Origin: ARS98 sp030744725
GTDB lineage: Bacteria; Planctomycetota; Planctomycetia; Pirellulales; Pirellulaceae
Assembly (NCBI GenBank): GCA_030744725.1
Contig: JASLPZ010000001.1
Coordinates: forward strand, 1 to 64,000
Direction of reading: 5' to 3'
Length of the DNA stretch: 64,000 nt
Shown here one piece after another: positions 1 to 8,483 of the stretch (positions within the stretch are counted from its first letter, which is position 1; each line of letters opens with the position of its first letter). The notes beneath the pieces are model-generated. The model was not told where the DNA came from. It did not search any database and saw only the letters and a program-made list of their open reading frames with translations. Position numbers and translations under genes: made by a program.

Positions 1-56
1 CTGTCGGAATAGAAAAGCGTAAACAAAACCCGAACGATCGCCCAGCTCAAGCAATA

Positions 57-761
57 CTAACTTTGGCGCAGCCTAGACGTAGTCTGAAAACACGAACGAT
101 CCCAATTCGTCTCGGCTGCGATCGCGTCACACTCTCGCTCGGCAATGTGTGCTGGCAAGTTGGCGACAATCGCTTGCACGCGCCGTTCAAGCAGCTCGCC
201 ACGTTCCAACAAACTCAGCCACTGCAGTTGCCGCGTCGGCCGAATCTTGACATGGAATTCGCCACCACCCGCCGGATAGAATCCGGGCCGATGCAATGTC
301 GCTTCGACCGCCGGACCGATCCGCTCCAGCAACGGCAAGTAGGCACTTTTGAGAAAGTCGAACGGTGGAGCATACGGGTTGTGTGTGCCACCTTCCAACG
401 TGAGCGACGATTCGCCTTCGGCAATCATCAGGGCCGGCAGCACCGTCTGCAGAACGAGTGTCGCGCTGCCAGCTGTACTGATGCTGAATCGATATTCGCC
501 CGCCTCGACTTTCCCTGGTTTGATGGTGAGCCTGGTGGCGCCGATTTCGGCCCCAACCAACTTGGCACCACTAATCTTCCGAGCCGCCTTGACGGCCGTC
601 AAATGCTGACGCATCAATCCAGGCTTCGACCGCCCCGCGCGAATGTTATTGATCGTGACCGCCCTACCCGTCACCAACGACAGCGCAAGCGACGACCGCA
701 CAATCTGCCCGCCTCCTTCACCGTGGGAACCATCGATCTCAATCATCCGCGTCGCTCGCAT
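57..761 (-). pseudogene. rtcA: RNA 3'-terminal phosphate cyclase, frameshifted or partial
   Basis: RtcA converts RNA 3'-phosphates to 2',3'-cyclic phosphates using ATP and a covalent His-AMP intermediate. The N-terminal signature DGSHGEGGGQIVRS, the RAGRSKPGLMRQHLTAVKA block and the GFYPAGGGE block are all present. Family members are about 340 residues, but this frame stops after about 234, just before the conserved segment around the GPGN motif. Downstream of the stop, another minus-strand frame (about 1-68) reads LVLLELGDRSGFVYAF, which resembles the missing continuation. A frameshift near 62-80, real or from assembly, is therefore likely, and the true 3' end lies beyond the window. The ATG at 761 (MRATRM) or 746 (MIEIDG) fits the family better than the GTG at 803. 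The gene follows the MATE gene by about 17 nt. Confidence 0.8.
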
Positions 762-777
762 CCTTGGTTCTTCGCCA

Positions 778-2166
778 TCACACGACGATTTCCTTCCATC
801 CACCCTGAAGAAACCGCCAACTGATCAGGGCGCTCCGAACGACGACATCGATCAGCATCGCCCACCATGCCCCGGCCAGCCCCCAGGCGAACCCTTCGAC
901 CGTCAGCCCCAATATGGAAAACACACCCCAACCAAACAGGCAGGCCAGGGGAATTCGGATCCCAATCAAACCGACGAACGTGATCATCAGCGGCATCCGT
1001 GTGTCACCCGCACCGCGCAAAGCGCCCGTCAACACCATGAGGATGCCCAGTGGGGGCGTCGAGAAAGCCACGATTCGCAGCAGTCGCGTTGTGACGATTC
1101 CGGTCGGGTCGTTTGCATCACCTGTGAAGAAGGTCGTCAGCATCCCGCCACCAAAATAGAAAACCAGCGCCACGCTCGTCATGAATATTGTGGTTACCAT
1201 CACGGTGGTGTATACGCTTCGGGTTGCGCGCTGCGGCTGTTTCGCTCCCAGAAACTGGCCTGTCATCGTCGTGGCGGCGACCAGGAATGCCGACGCCGGA
1301 AGATAGGCGAGCGCTTCGATCTGCACGCCCAGGCCATGCGCGGCTGCGGCAAAAGTCCCCATCCGATTGATGATGGAAACGTAAACCAAGTGGCAACTCA
1401 AGATCGACAGGACATCCGCGCCGCCCGGTAAACCGATACGCAGAATGCGACGAATCAGGGCAAGGTCGGGTTTCATCTGAACAAGTCGTAATCGCAATCC
1501 AGAACGACCAACTAGCAGCAATCCGCACAATAGCACACCACCGATCACATGACCGCTGACCGTTCCGATTGCGAGCCCTTCCCAGCCAAGACGAGGAAAC
1601 GGGCCGAGCCCTAACATGAGCATTGGGCTGAGCGTCATATTGACTACATTGACAATCGACTTCGCAACGAAACCGCTGACCGTGTCGCCGGCACCTCGCA
1701 AAGAAGCTGCCGCGACCTGTTCGATCATGATGAACGGAATCCCCGGAATGACGATCAACACGTAGCGCAAGGCCAACTCTGCCGCGCGCTGTTCCAGTTG
1801 CATCCAGCGGACAAAGTCGTCGGCAAAGAATAACGTTCCCAACATGGCCAACAGGGCCAGCGTGCCGCCCACCGTGAATGCCTGGTTGGTGATACATCTT
1901 GCAGTATGGGTGTCACCGGCACCGACCGATCGTGCAATCAGTGCTGTGGCACCAATTGCAATCGCGGCAAACAAGCTGGGGAGCAACCACAGCACATACG
2001 ACATCAATCCCATCGCGGCTTTGTACTCGGTCCCCTCCAAGTAGTGGCTGGCCAGCCACCAATCCGTGTAGCCGACCAACAGCGTCAGCGACTCCTCCGC
2101 CATGACCGGCATGGCTAGCCACAACATTGGTCGCAGAGTCCCTGAAGTTGCAGTTAACTGGTTCAC
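778..2166 (-). CDS. MATE family multidrug/Na+ antiporter
   Basis: A 462-residue polytopic inner-membrane protein of the MATE (NorM/DinF-like) family, which exports cationic compounds in exchange for Na+ or H+. About twelve hydrophobic segments are arranged as two similar halves. The N-terminal helix LWLAMPVMAEESLTLLVG and the following TDWW match the usual first MATE helix, and glycine/proline-rich helices such as VIPGIPFIMIEQVAAASLRG are typical. The annotated start is GTG at 2166. An ATG at 2127 that begins directly in the first helix is an alternative. The gene is followed closely by rtcA on the same strand, so the two may be co-transcribed. The substrate cannot be read from the sequence. 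Confidence 0.88.
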   Translation of the reverse strand: MNQLTATSGTLRPMLWLAMPVMAEESLTLLVGYTDWWLASHYLEGTEYKAAMGLMSYVLWLLPSLFAAIAIGATALIARSVGAGDTHTARCITNQAFTVGGTLALLAMLGTLFFADDFVRWMQLEQRAAELALRYVLIVIPGIPFIMIEQVAAASLRGAGDTVSGFVAKSIVNVVNMTLSPMLMLGLGPFPRLGWEGLAIGTVSGHVIGGVLLCGLLLVGRSGLRLRLVQMKPDLALIRRILRIGLPGGADVLSILSCHLVYVSIINRMGTFAAAAHGLGVQIEALAYLPASAFLVAATTMTGQFLGAKQPQRATRSVYTTVMVTTIFMTSVALVFYFGGGMLTTFFTGDANDPTGIVTTRLLRIVAFSTPPLGILMVLTGALRGAGDTRMPLMITFVGLIGIRIPLACLFGWGVFSILGLTVEGFAWGLAGAWWAMLIDVVVRSALISWRFLQGGWKEIVV

Positions 2167-2654
2167 CGGCGCGGCGCGACGCAGCGGTCACGCATGACTA
2201 TGGGGATGGAGGAAACGTTGCGGTCGAAGCATTCATGATCGGTTCGCTTGGCGAAACCGACCTTCAACCAAATCGAGCGTGTCTATTATGGAGCGACTTG
2301 GGCCGACACAGGATCGCGATTCTGCTTCATTTTCTTCAGAATCTTGGCGCGCAATGCCGTAACAACTTGCTCACAGATTGAAAGCAAGAGAGCACGCAAG
2401 TCACGAAAACAGTCTGAGTTACCGATCGCATCATCTTTCCAGGAAGAAGACGGGCAGCAAGATCGCCGTAAACTGGGTAAATCGACTTGCCATCCTATTC
2501 GATGAACTGTGTCGAGTCGACTCGCACGAGGACTACCTATTCGGGCCAAAAGCTATCTAGTGGTAGGGACGTGCAAATCCGGTTGGATTCGTTTATCATG
2601 GTCCATCAGTGATCAGAGGCCTCTTCTAAATAGTACCGTTCAGGACAAGCGACC
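2167..2654. other. Intergenic region between divergent genes
   Basis: About 490 bases separate the divergent MATE and phosphatase genes. It should contain both promoters, but I could not read a convincing -35/-10 pair on either strand. Short overlapping frames in it have no recognisable protein and no ribosome binding site. No tRNA or repeat was seen. Confidence 0.5.
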
Positions 2655-3851
2655 ATGCGAGTGTTGGTGGGCTGGGACGACGAAACCGAAGCTGAAACAA
2701 TCGGTCTGATTCTCAACGTTGACGAGACCGAGGTGATAATCACGACAAGTGGGCCAGCTTTTGAGGAGAAATTGGCGGAGGGCCATTGGGATATCGTGCT
2801 GTTTGCCTCGAATTTCCCCAGTGATGACGAGTCGTTGCCGTTGTTCCTGAAAATCCAAGAGGCGGACGACAATATCCCCATCGTGGGCGCTTGGAAGCAA
2901 GGTGAATTCACCAATCTGGCGAAGCTGATTTCGCATGGGCTTCATTCGCATCTGATGCGCGATACAGAAGGCGATTTCATCTTCTTGCTGCCTTCGATGA
3001 TTGAAGCGGCTCAGGCGGCTGTGCTGGCGCAGCGATCGCGGATCCTGGCCGAACGTCTGCGCGAAGAAGTGGACTCCGTCCGCCGTTTGCAAGAGTCCGT
3101 CATTCCTCGCGACCTCCCGGCCCCGGAGGGCTATCAAGTCGTGGCTCGGTATGAACCCTCTCAGATTCGCGTGATGGGAAGTAATCCAGTCATCATGGCC
3201 GGTGGAGACTACTATGACGCGTTCAGCCTTGATAGCAATAAACTGATTTTGCTCGTGGGCGACGCCTCCGGACACGGCGTCAAAGCGTGCATGTCCATCA
3301 TGACCATGCACACGTTGATTCGCATGATCCGAGATCAACGATACCCCAACACGGTCGATTTCGTCTCCGAAGTCAACCGCCGACTTTGCTCGAGCGACAT
3401 CGTACAGGACGAAGGCGGTTTCATTACGCTCCTTTATTCCACGCTGGACCTGGAAAACCATAAGCTCAGCTGGACTGCAGCCGGAGCTCCCATGCCTATC
3501 CTGCAGAACCTGGCGACAAACGAAGTCAAGGTCATGGGCGGAGAAGAAGAAGGTGGCTTACCTCTGGCCATCGACGAAGATTGGATTTACGAAGAAGTCG
3601 AGATGTACATTCCGGAGAATTCGCGCCTGCTGATCTTTACCGATGGCCTTGACGAAGCTTTCCCCGCCGACGAAGACGACGCCGAGCAATTCGGCATTGA
3701 AGGCATCATCAAGACGATGGAGGAGTCTCGTGACTTGTCACTGGACGACGCTCTCCAAAAACTGTTCGACAACTCGAATGCCGCAACCAAGGGTAGCGGC
3801 CGACACGACGATACGTCCGTCGTGCTTCTAGAGCGTCACAAGATCAGCTAG
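2655..3851 (+). CDS. Receiver-like domain plus PP2C/SpoIIE serine phosphatase
   Basis: A 398-residue signalling protein. Residues 1-110 resemble a response-regulator receiver fold (MRVLVGWDDE..., then IVLFASNF) but lack a clear phospho-acceptor Asp in normal context. A short helical linker (about 120-150) leads into a SpoIIE/RsbU-type PP2C phosphatase domain (about 160-395). Metal-binding motifs are visible: GGDYYDAF (D185), GDASGHG (D203) and GRHDDTS (D385/D386). Such proteins dephosphorylate anti-sigma-factor antagonists or similar phosphoserine proteins. No STAS or kinase gene is adjacent, so the target is unknown. The ATG at 2655 has a weak AGGA upstream. The protein is cytoplasmic, with no membrane segment. 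Confidence 0.85.
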   Translation: MRVLVGWDDETEAETIGLILNVDETEVIITTSGPAFEEKLAEGHWDIVLFASNFPSDDESLPLFLKIQEADDNIPIVGAWKQGEFTNLAKLISHGLHSHLMRDTEGDFIFLLPSMIEAAQAAVLAQRSRILAERLREEVDSVRRLQESVIPRDLPAPEGYQVVARYEPSQIRVMGSNPVIMAGGDYYDAFSLDSNKLILLVGDASGHGVKACMSIMTMHTLIRMIRDQRYPNTVDFVSEVNRRLCSSDIVQDEGGFITLLYSTLDLENHKLSWTAAGAPMPILQNLATNEVKVMGGEEEGGLPLAIDEDWIYEEVEMYIPENSRLLIFTDGLDEAFPADEDDAEQFGIEGIIKTMEESRDLSLDDALQKLFDNSNAATKGSGRHDDTSVVLLERHKIS

Positions 3852-3941
3852 TGCGCACTCGCACGGACGTGTTGCGTCCGCGGCGCCTTGGCTCACCGTC
3901 CAAACAGCGAGAAAGCCGCTGCAGTTAATCGAAATGCGCTC

Positions 3942-4029
3942 TAGTGAAGCTGTGCCTCAGACCGACGCGAGCTATCGCTCGGTTGCAGCGACGCGCTCCC
4001 CGACCAACCTGCGGTCGGTGCCCGTCGCT
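3942..4029 (+). repeat. Repeat family A, copy A1 (3'-truncated)
   Basis: An 88-base copy of the ~124-base interspersed repeat also found at 8361-8483, 19669-19792 and 41511-41634. It contains the conserved core CTCCCCGACCAACCTGCGGT followed by CGGTGCCCGTCGCT, and the small hairpin CGAGCTATCGCTCG. It lacks the tail ending in CCTGATAC. It lies between the convergent phosphatase and metallopeptidase genes. Confidence 0.85.
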
Positions 4030-4046
4030 AAGAATTGCCCCGGGCC

Positions 4047-4712
4047 TCAACTTGGAATGAGCTTGGGGCGAGGAAGCTTGAGCCCGTAGACACGACCATA
4101 CCGCTCTTGGACTTGGGGGAAATCCAACTGTAAGAAGTCAATCAACACTTTGGGAGGTTCCGTTGCCAGCCAAGCTTCGACGAACGACTCCATCTGCTGG
4201 TCGTAATCGGCCTGAGAGTGGGAATGAGCATAACACCGGCCTGCGTGACGTCTCAGGTCTCCATCGAAATCCGGGCTGATGTGCCACAATTCGTGTAAAA
4301 CAGTCACCAGTTTTTCTCGATAGACCAGTTGCATAAAACGCGGCAAGTAGAAATTCAACACGTACAGCATTTCATTGCCGGCCGTATCGCAGACCGGCTG
4401 TACGGTGTACTGGCGTCCTCGCACGGTGCCCGTCGTTGCGCCTCCTGCAAACCGTAACGGGGTCAATGACGCCTGCAGACCATGCATGACAGGCTTGCGC
4501 GCTTGGGCAAACGAAACAGCAACACGGCTCAAGTCAATATGCTGGAACTCATCAAGCGTACCCACAACGTGTTCGCACAATGTGCGCATGCGAGCAGTGA
4601 AATTCAAACCGAGATTCGAGTCCGGTGATGCAACCCGACCTTGAACCGCGTGCGACCTCGTGCCAAGTTGGGTTTCTGGTTTTCGCACGGTGAATCCGCC
4701 CCTGCAATCCAT
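4047..4712 (-). CDS. Putative zinc metallopeptidase (HExxH)
   Basis: A 221-residue protein with a neutral-protease-like zinc motif HELWH (H140, E141, H144) inside VTVLHELWHISPDFDG. A third ligand could be the Asp of ISPDFDG or His in LRRHAG. It has no signal peptide or membrane helix. It resembles the putative metallopeptidase family annotated in phages and planctomycetes, but this assignment rests on the motif and local context only, and no substrate can be given. The ATG at 4712 is preferred over an in-frame TTG at 4748. It is the last gene of the ribosomal-protein run, 54 bases after the rplQ stop, and could be co-transcribed with rplQ. Confidence 0.6.
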   Translation of the reverse strand: MDCRGGFTVRKPETQLGTRSHAVQGRVASPDSNLGLNFTARMRTLCEHVVGTLDEFQHIDLSRVAVSFAQARKPVMHGLQASLTPLRFAGGATTGTVRGRQYTVQPVCDTAGNEMLYVLNFYLPRFMQLVYREKLVTVLHELWHISPDFDGDLRRHAGRCYAHSHSQADYDQQMESFVEAWLATEPPKVLIDFLQLDFPQVQERYGRVYGLKLPRPKLIPS

Positions 4713-4766
4713 GCTCGAACGGCGATTCGAGTCGACGACAGTTGCCAACTGCCGGGCGACCCGGTT

Positions 4767-5489
4767 CTATTCGTCCGACTTCTCTTCCTCGGTCGTGACC
4801 GCTTCGGCTGTGGAGTCGGCGTCGGTTGCTTCGGCGTCAGCGTCGGCTGCGTCCGCTTCCGAATCTGTGGCGTTGTCGCCAGCGACTGGATCGCTTGTTT
4901 CCTTTACGTCATCATCCACTTCGTCCTGATCGCCGAACGCCGGCTTCCCGCTCTTGGCGACAACCCGATCACGGACCCCAACAAATTCGATGATCGCGCG
5001 GGCTCCAGCATCGCCCAATCGTGGCGTGGCCAGTTTGAGGATTCGCGTGTATCCGCCCGGACGATCCAGGAATCGAGGTGCCACTTCATCGAACAGTACT
5101 TGCACAGCTTGCTTGTCGCCAAGCAACTGCAGAGCCCGTCGGCGGGCGGCGATGACTGGCGCCCGTGCGTCCGCCCACTGTCGCCACTTGTCACTCGTTC
5201 GCCATTTCCTCCAAGCGTCAGACCCGCGTTCCGCGTCCGCAGCGTACTGCTCGGCGGATTCTGCATGGGGCAATGCACGGCGCGCAATCGTGATGCATTT
5301 CTCCACCAACGGGCGGACTTCCTTCGCCTTAGGGAGCGTCGTAATCACGCGTCCCTTCACCTTCGGTTGATTGTCATCGAGCTCTGCGTCCCGTTCGGTC
5401 AAGAACAAGCTGCTGGCCAGGTTCTTTAGCATCGCACGGCGGTGACTGGAACTACGTCCCAGCCTGCGTCCTCGTCGTCTATGTCGCAT
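4767..5489 (-). CDS. rplQ: 50S ribosomal protein L17, extended form
   Basis: L17 lines the polypeptide exit region of the large subunit. The start MRHRRRGRRLGRSSSHRRAM is diagnostic and fixes the ATG at 5489. The core runs through the LTERD and RVITTLPKAKEVRP segments to the end motif GGYTRILKLATPRLGDAGARA. The protein is 240 residues against roughly 120-130 in most bacteria. There is an insertion of about 40 residues after the HAES segment (AWRKWRTSDKWRQWADAR...), and a C-terminal tail of about 60 residues very rich in Asp, Glu and Ala. It follows rpoA directly, as in the classical alpha operon. Confidence 0.95.
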   Translation of the reverse strand: MRHRRRGRRLGRSSSHRRAMLKNLASSLFLTERDAELDDNQPKVKGRVITTLPKAKEVRPLVEKCITIARRALPHAESAEQYAADAERGSDAWRKWRTSDKWRQWADARAPVIAARRRALQLLGDKQAVQVLFDEVAPRFLDRPGGYTRILKLATPRLGDAGARAIIEFVGVRDRVVAKSGKPAFGDQDEVDDDVKETSDPVAGDNATDSEADAADADAEATDADSTAEAVTTEEEKSDE

Positions 5490-5538
5490 GATTATCGCAG
5501 ACGACCAAGCGTCTGATTTGAGGGGCAACTGTCTGTCA

Positions 5539-6531
5539 CTAGAATCGCGAACTGGCAGCCGGGACTCTAATTCCCAGATGCATCCCGAGTTCGGTCAGTT
5601 TCTCTTGCACTTCGACCAATGTTGTCTCACCGAAATTGCGAACTTCCAACAACTGATCTTCCGTCCGCTGAACAAGGTCACGAACCGTGTTAATGTTTTC
5701 GGACTCGAGGCAATTCATCGCACGCACCGAGAGCTTCAGTTCCGCCAGGCTGAGATTCAACTTGGCGTCCATTGCGGCGTCGGCACTTCCGCTACCAGTG
5801 CGAGGTGCCGAATGCACCTTCGGACCCAATTCGACGTATTGCACGAACGGATTGAGGTGCTTGCGAAGAATCTTGGCAGCTTCAACCAAGGCCATCTCGG
5901 GGTGCACCGATCCGTTGCTCCAGATATCGATCAAGAGTTTGTCGTAGTTCGTCTTTTGGCCAACCCGAGTCTCTTCGATCTCGTAACGAACTCGCGTGAT
6001 CGGACTGTAAACCGCATCGATCGGAATGATACCAATCTCGTGCTCACCCGAACTATGCTCGGTTGCCGGGACATAGCCACGACCGTTCTCAACGACCATT
6101 TCCATCATGAACGGTACGCTGTCGGTCAACGTGGCCAGAACGTGATCCTTGTTGATGATGTCAACATCCGCGTCGGTTTGCACATCCGCGCCGGTGATAA
6201 CACCAGCTTCGCTCTTTTCGACCGTGATGACGCGTGTTGATTCGCTATGATTCTTGACAACCAGCGCCTTCACGTTCAGCACGATATCGGTGATATCTTC
6301 CAGGACACCCGGAATCGTCGTAAACTCGTGCTGGGCACCTCGGATCTTGATTTGCGTGACGGCACTGCCTTCCAGGCTGGAAAGGAGAATCCGTCGCAAA
6401 CTGTTACCAATTGTCGTGCCAAATCCACGCTCAAATGGCTCGGCATAGAACTTTCCGTACGTCGATGTAAGCGTTTGCTGATCGCACGCAACCATGCTCG
6501 GCAATTCAAGACCACGCCATCGAATATGCAT
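5539..6531 (-). CDS. rpoA: DNA-directed RNA polymerase subunit alpha
   Basis: A 330-residue alpha subunit that dimerises to nucleate RNA polymerase assembly. The N-terminal domain contains YGKFYAEPFERGFGTTIGNSLRRILLSSLEGSA. The C-terminal domain (about 245-320), which binds UP elements and activators, contains ELKLSVRAMNCLESENI and LLEVRNFGETTLVEVQEKL. The ATG at 6531 has a strong GGAGG seven bases upstream, which decides against the longer frame to 6576. Gene order rpsM-rpsK-rpoA-rplQ is that of the alpha operon, but rpsD is missing from between rpsK and rpoA and lies at 41817 instead. Confidence 0.97.
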   Translation of the reverse strand: MHIRWRGLELPSMVACDQQTLTSTYGKFYAEPFERGFGTTIGNSLRRILLSSLEGSAVTQIKIRGAQHEFTTIPGVLEDITDIVLNVKALVVKNHSESTRVITVEKSEAGVITGADVQTDADVDIINKDHVLATLTDSVPFMMEMVVENGRGYVPATEHSSGEHEIGIIPIDAVYSPITRVRYEIEETRVGQKTNYDKLLIDIWSNGSVHPEMALVEAAKILRKHLNPFVQYVELGPKVHSAPRTGSGSADAAMDAKLNLSLAELKLSVRAMNCLESENINTVRDLVQRTEDQLLEVRNFGETTLVEVQEKLTELGMHLGIRVPAASSRF

Positions 6532-6609
6532 TAGTAGCCTCCGTAGAAAACGTGAACGATTGCCGTGCAACGGCACCAGGTCACAAACATCGGATAACGG
6601 TTATTGAGT

Positions 6610-6990
6610 TTACACCCGGCGTTTCTTGCGAGGGCGACAGCCGTTGTGAGGAATAGGGGTTACGTCTTCGATCAACTTGACGGTCATCCCAGCAGACTGC
6701 AAGGCGGTAATTGCGCTCTCCCGACCAGAGCCAGGCCCCTTGACTCGCACTTCAACTTCCTTGACGCCAAACTTGGCGGCTTTTTCGGCCGCCTGTTGCG
6801 CTGCACATTGACCCGCAAAAGGGGTGCTCTTGCGGCTCCCTTTGAATCCGCAGGTCCCTGCACTGGCCCAACAAATCGCGTCACCCTTGGTGTCTGTGAT
6901 AGTGACCGACGTGTTATTGAAGGTCGCTTTGATATGCGCAATCGCAACGGTAATGTTGCGACGGACTTTGCGTTTTTTGGTCTTCGCCAC
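6610..6990 (-). CDS. rpsK: 30S ribosomal protein S11
   Basis: S11 sits on the platform of the small subunit and contacts mRNA upstream of the P site. The 126-residue protein shows the family blocks ATFNNTSVTITDTKGD, WASAGTCGFKGSRKSTPFAG and DVTPIPHNGCRPRKKRRV at the C-terminus. The start appears to be GTG at 6990, with GGGAG/GGAAG upstream. It is part of the alpha-operon segment, between rpsM and rpoA. Confidence 0.97.
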   Translation of the reverse strand: MAKTKKRKVRRNITVAIAHIKATFNNTSVTITDTKGDAICWASAGTCGFKGSRKSTPFAGQCAAQQAAEKAAKFGVKEVEVRVKGPGSGRESAITALQSAGMTVKLIEDVTPIPHNGCRPRKKRRV

Positions 6991-7064
6991 CGCTTCCGAC
7001 TCCCAATAGTCTTCTCTGTAACGTGCGTGCTATCTCAATCCACTTGCGAGGCAAGTCTGATCGA

Positions 7065-7448
7065 CTAGCGTAGATCTTTGACGCCCTTCTTGCCGGCAAC
7101 TGTCTTTTTTGGTCCCTTGCGGGTCCTGGCATTGGTGCGTGTCCGCTGGCCACGGACCGGCAAACCAACTCGGTGGCGTATCCCGCGATAGCACTTGATG
7201 TCGCGCAAACGTGTCACGTTTTGCTGCAACTGCCGACGCAACGGCCCTTCCACGGTGTAATCCCGTTCCATCAACGCGGCCAAACGACCCAACTCGTCTT
7301 CCGCCAAATCGCGAGCTTTCTTCCGCGGATCGATGCCGGCCAAGTGGCATAAATCGCGGGCCGTTTGGGAGCCCACGCCGTACAGGTACGTCAGCGAGAT
7401 GACGGCGGCCTTTTCGTTTGGAATGTCTACACCAAGAAGACGTGGCAT
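7065..7448 (-). CDS. rpsM: 30S ribosomal protein S13
   Basis: S13 is in the head of the 30S subunit, bridges to the 50S and contacts the P-site tRNA with its basic tail. The 127-residue sequence begins MPRLLGVDIPNEKAAVISLTY. It contains the LYGVGSQTARDLC helix-hairpin element and the terminal RGIRHRVGLPVRGQRTRTNARTRKGP block. The ATG at 7448 has GGGAG about ten bases upstream. It lies between rpmJ and rpsK. Confidence 0.97.
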   Translation of the reverse strand: MPRLLGVDIPNEKAAVISLTYLYGVGSQTARDLCHLAGIDPRKKARDLAEDELGRLAALMERDYTVEGPLRRQLQQNVTRLRDIKCYRGIRHRVGLPVRGQRTRTNARTRKGPKKTVAGKKGVKDLR

Positions 7449-7500
7449 TTTCTGCTAGCTCCCGAATCGATCAAAAAGAGGATCGCCCAACACGCGGCGA

Positions 7501-7614
7501 TCAACCCTGTCGCTGTTTGTGCCGAGGATTGCTGCAAACTACGTACACCCGACCCTTGCGGCGCACCACTTTGCAGTTTTCACACATGCGTTTGACGCTG
7601 CTTCGGACTTTCAT
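7501..7614 (-). CDS. rpmJ: 50S ribosomal protein L36
   Basis: A 37-residue gene read directly from the sequence: MKVRSSVKRM, then CENCKVVRRKGRVYVVCSNP, then RHKQRQG. Cys11, Cys14, Cys27 and His32 form the zinc-ribbon ligands of the zinc-binding (C+) L36. It is at the normal place just before rpsM, in its usual length. infA, which commonly precedes rpmJ, is not present between it and adk. Confidence 0.95.
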   Translation of the reverse strand: MKVRSSVKRMCENCKVVRRKGRVYVVCSNPRHKQRQG

Positions 7615-7746
7615 TATCTCTTTCACCTCAACGTGCTAAAGCTCGCCAGTATATGGTGTTTACGCCAATCTACACAAGGGCCGCACCCGCGTTTGCCCGG
7701 AAATGGGCATGAAAATTGCAGATTTCTGCCCAGCGAACGACAAGAA

Positions 7747-8313
7747 TCAGCGCACTACGATGCAACTCCTTATTCTGTCGAACACTTCGTCGCGTGTCCC
7801 CAGACCGTCAACGGATCGAAGCACCCCGCGTTCTCTGTAGTACTCGAGGATCGGCTCGGTGCTGCGCGTGTAAACATCCATCCTTTGACGAATCGCCTTC
7901 AGGTTGTCATCGGCCCGATTCTCAATCTTGGCCCGTTCGAGGATCCGCGCCACTAGTTCGTCGGCGTCGGCGGAAACCTCAACAGCAACGTCAATCTTCG
8001 TATTTCGTCGCCTGAGTAGTTCGTCAAGTGCCTCCGCCTGAGCTACGGTGCGGGGAATGCCATCAAACAGACAACTGTTCTCAAATCCTGGTTCGCCAAG
8101 TCGATTCTCGACGAGTTTCATGATCATGTCATCCGCCGCCAAATTGCCACCGTCGATGCACTGGGCAATCTTCTGATTTTCCTCTCCGCCAGATCGAATC
8201 GTCTCTCTCAGCATTTCACCCGTCGAAATCCGGGAGAGTCCCAGTTCGTCCACAAGCCGTTGGGCCTGCGTGCCTTTTCCTACGCCCGGTCGGCCAATCA
8301 ATACGACATACAT
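7747..8313 (-). CDS. adk: Adenylate kinase, short form
   Basis: Adk interconverts ATP + AMP and 2 ADP. The 188-residue protein has the P-loop GRPGVGKGTQ, the AMP-binding region with RISTGEMLRETI, and an Arg-rich segment ending in RADDN and RQRMDVY. The lid domain found in ~215-residue enzymes is missing, so this is the short type. The usual DGFPRT motif reads DGIPRT. The ATG at 8313 (MYVVLIGRPGVGKGT) fits better than the in-frame GTG at 8340. It follows secY, as in many spc operons, but no map gene comes after it. Confidence 0.93.
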   Translation of the reverse strand: MYVVLIGRPGVGKGTQAQRLVDELGLSRISTGEMLRETIRSGGEENQKIAQCIDGGNLAADDMIMKLVENRLGEPGFENSCLFDGIPRTVAQAEALDELLRRRNTKIDVAVEVSADADELVARILERAKIENRADDNLKAIRQRMDVYTRSTEPILEYYRERGVLRSVDGLGTRDEVFDRIRSCIVVR

Positions 8314-8360
8314 GGCGGTTCGGCGGCTCACGAATTTCACGTGGAAATGCTAGAGAACTC

Positions 8361-8483
8361 GTATCAGGTTTTTCTCTACAAATGAGTCTGGTTTTCAGCG
8401 ACGGGCACCGACCGCAGATTGCTCGGGGTGCGGGTCGCGGCAGCCGAGCGATGCTCGCATCGGTCCGAGATATGACCTCGCTA
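8361..8483 (-). repeat. Repeat family A, copy A2, starting at the secY stop codon
   Basis: A 123-base copy in minus orientation. Read in that orientation it begins TAGCGAGG, whose TAG is the secY stop codon (8481-8483). It ends with ACTCATTTG and then CCTGATAC. The central GCGGTCGGTGCCCGTCGCTG core is conserved with the other copies. It fills the space between secY and adk inside the ribosomal cluster. Confidence 0.88.

Noticed and set aside
643..1431. 262-residue plus-strand open frame opposite the MATE gene
   Set aside because: It is rich in Pro, Gln, Arg and His, has no recognisable motif, and lies antisense to a clear MATE transporter. It is a shadow frame of GC-rich coding DNA.
2540..2600. 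tRNA-like T-arm sequence (GTGCAAATCCGG)
   Set aside because: No acceptor, D or anticodon arms could be matched around it.
2640..3461. 273-residue minus-strand frame opposite the PP2C gene
   Set aside because: No known motif and fully antisense to a protein with intact catalytic residues.
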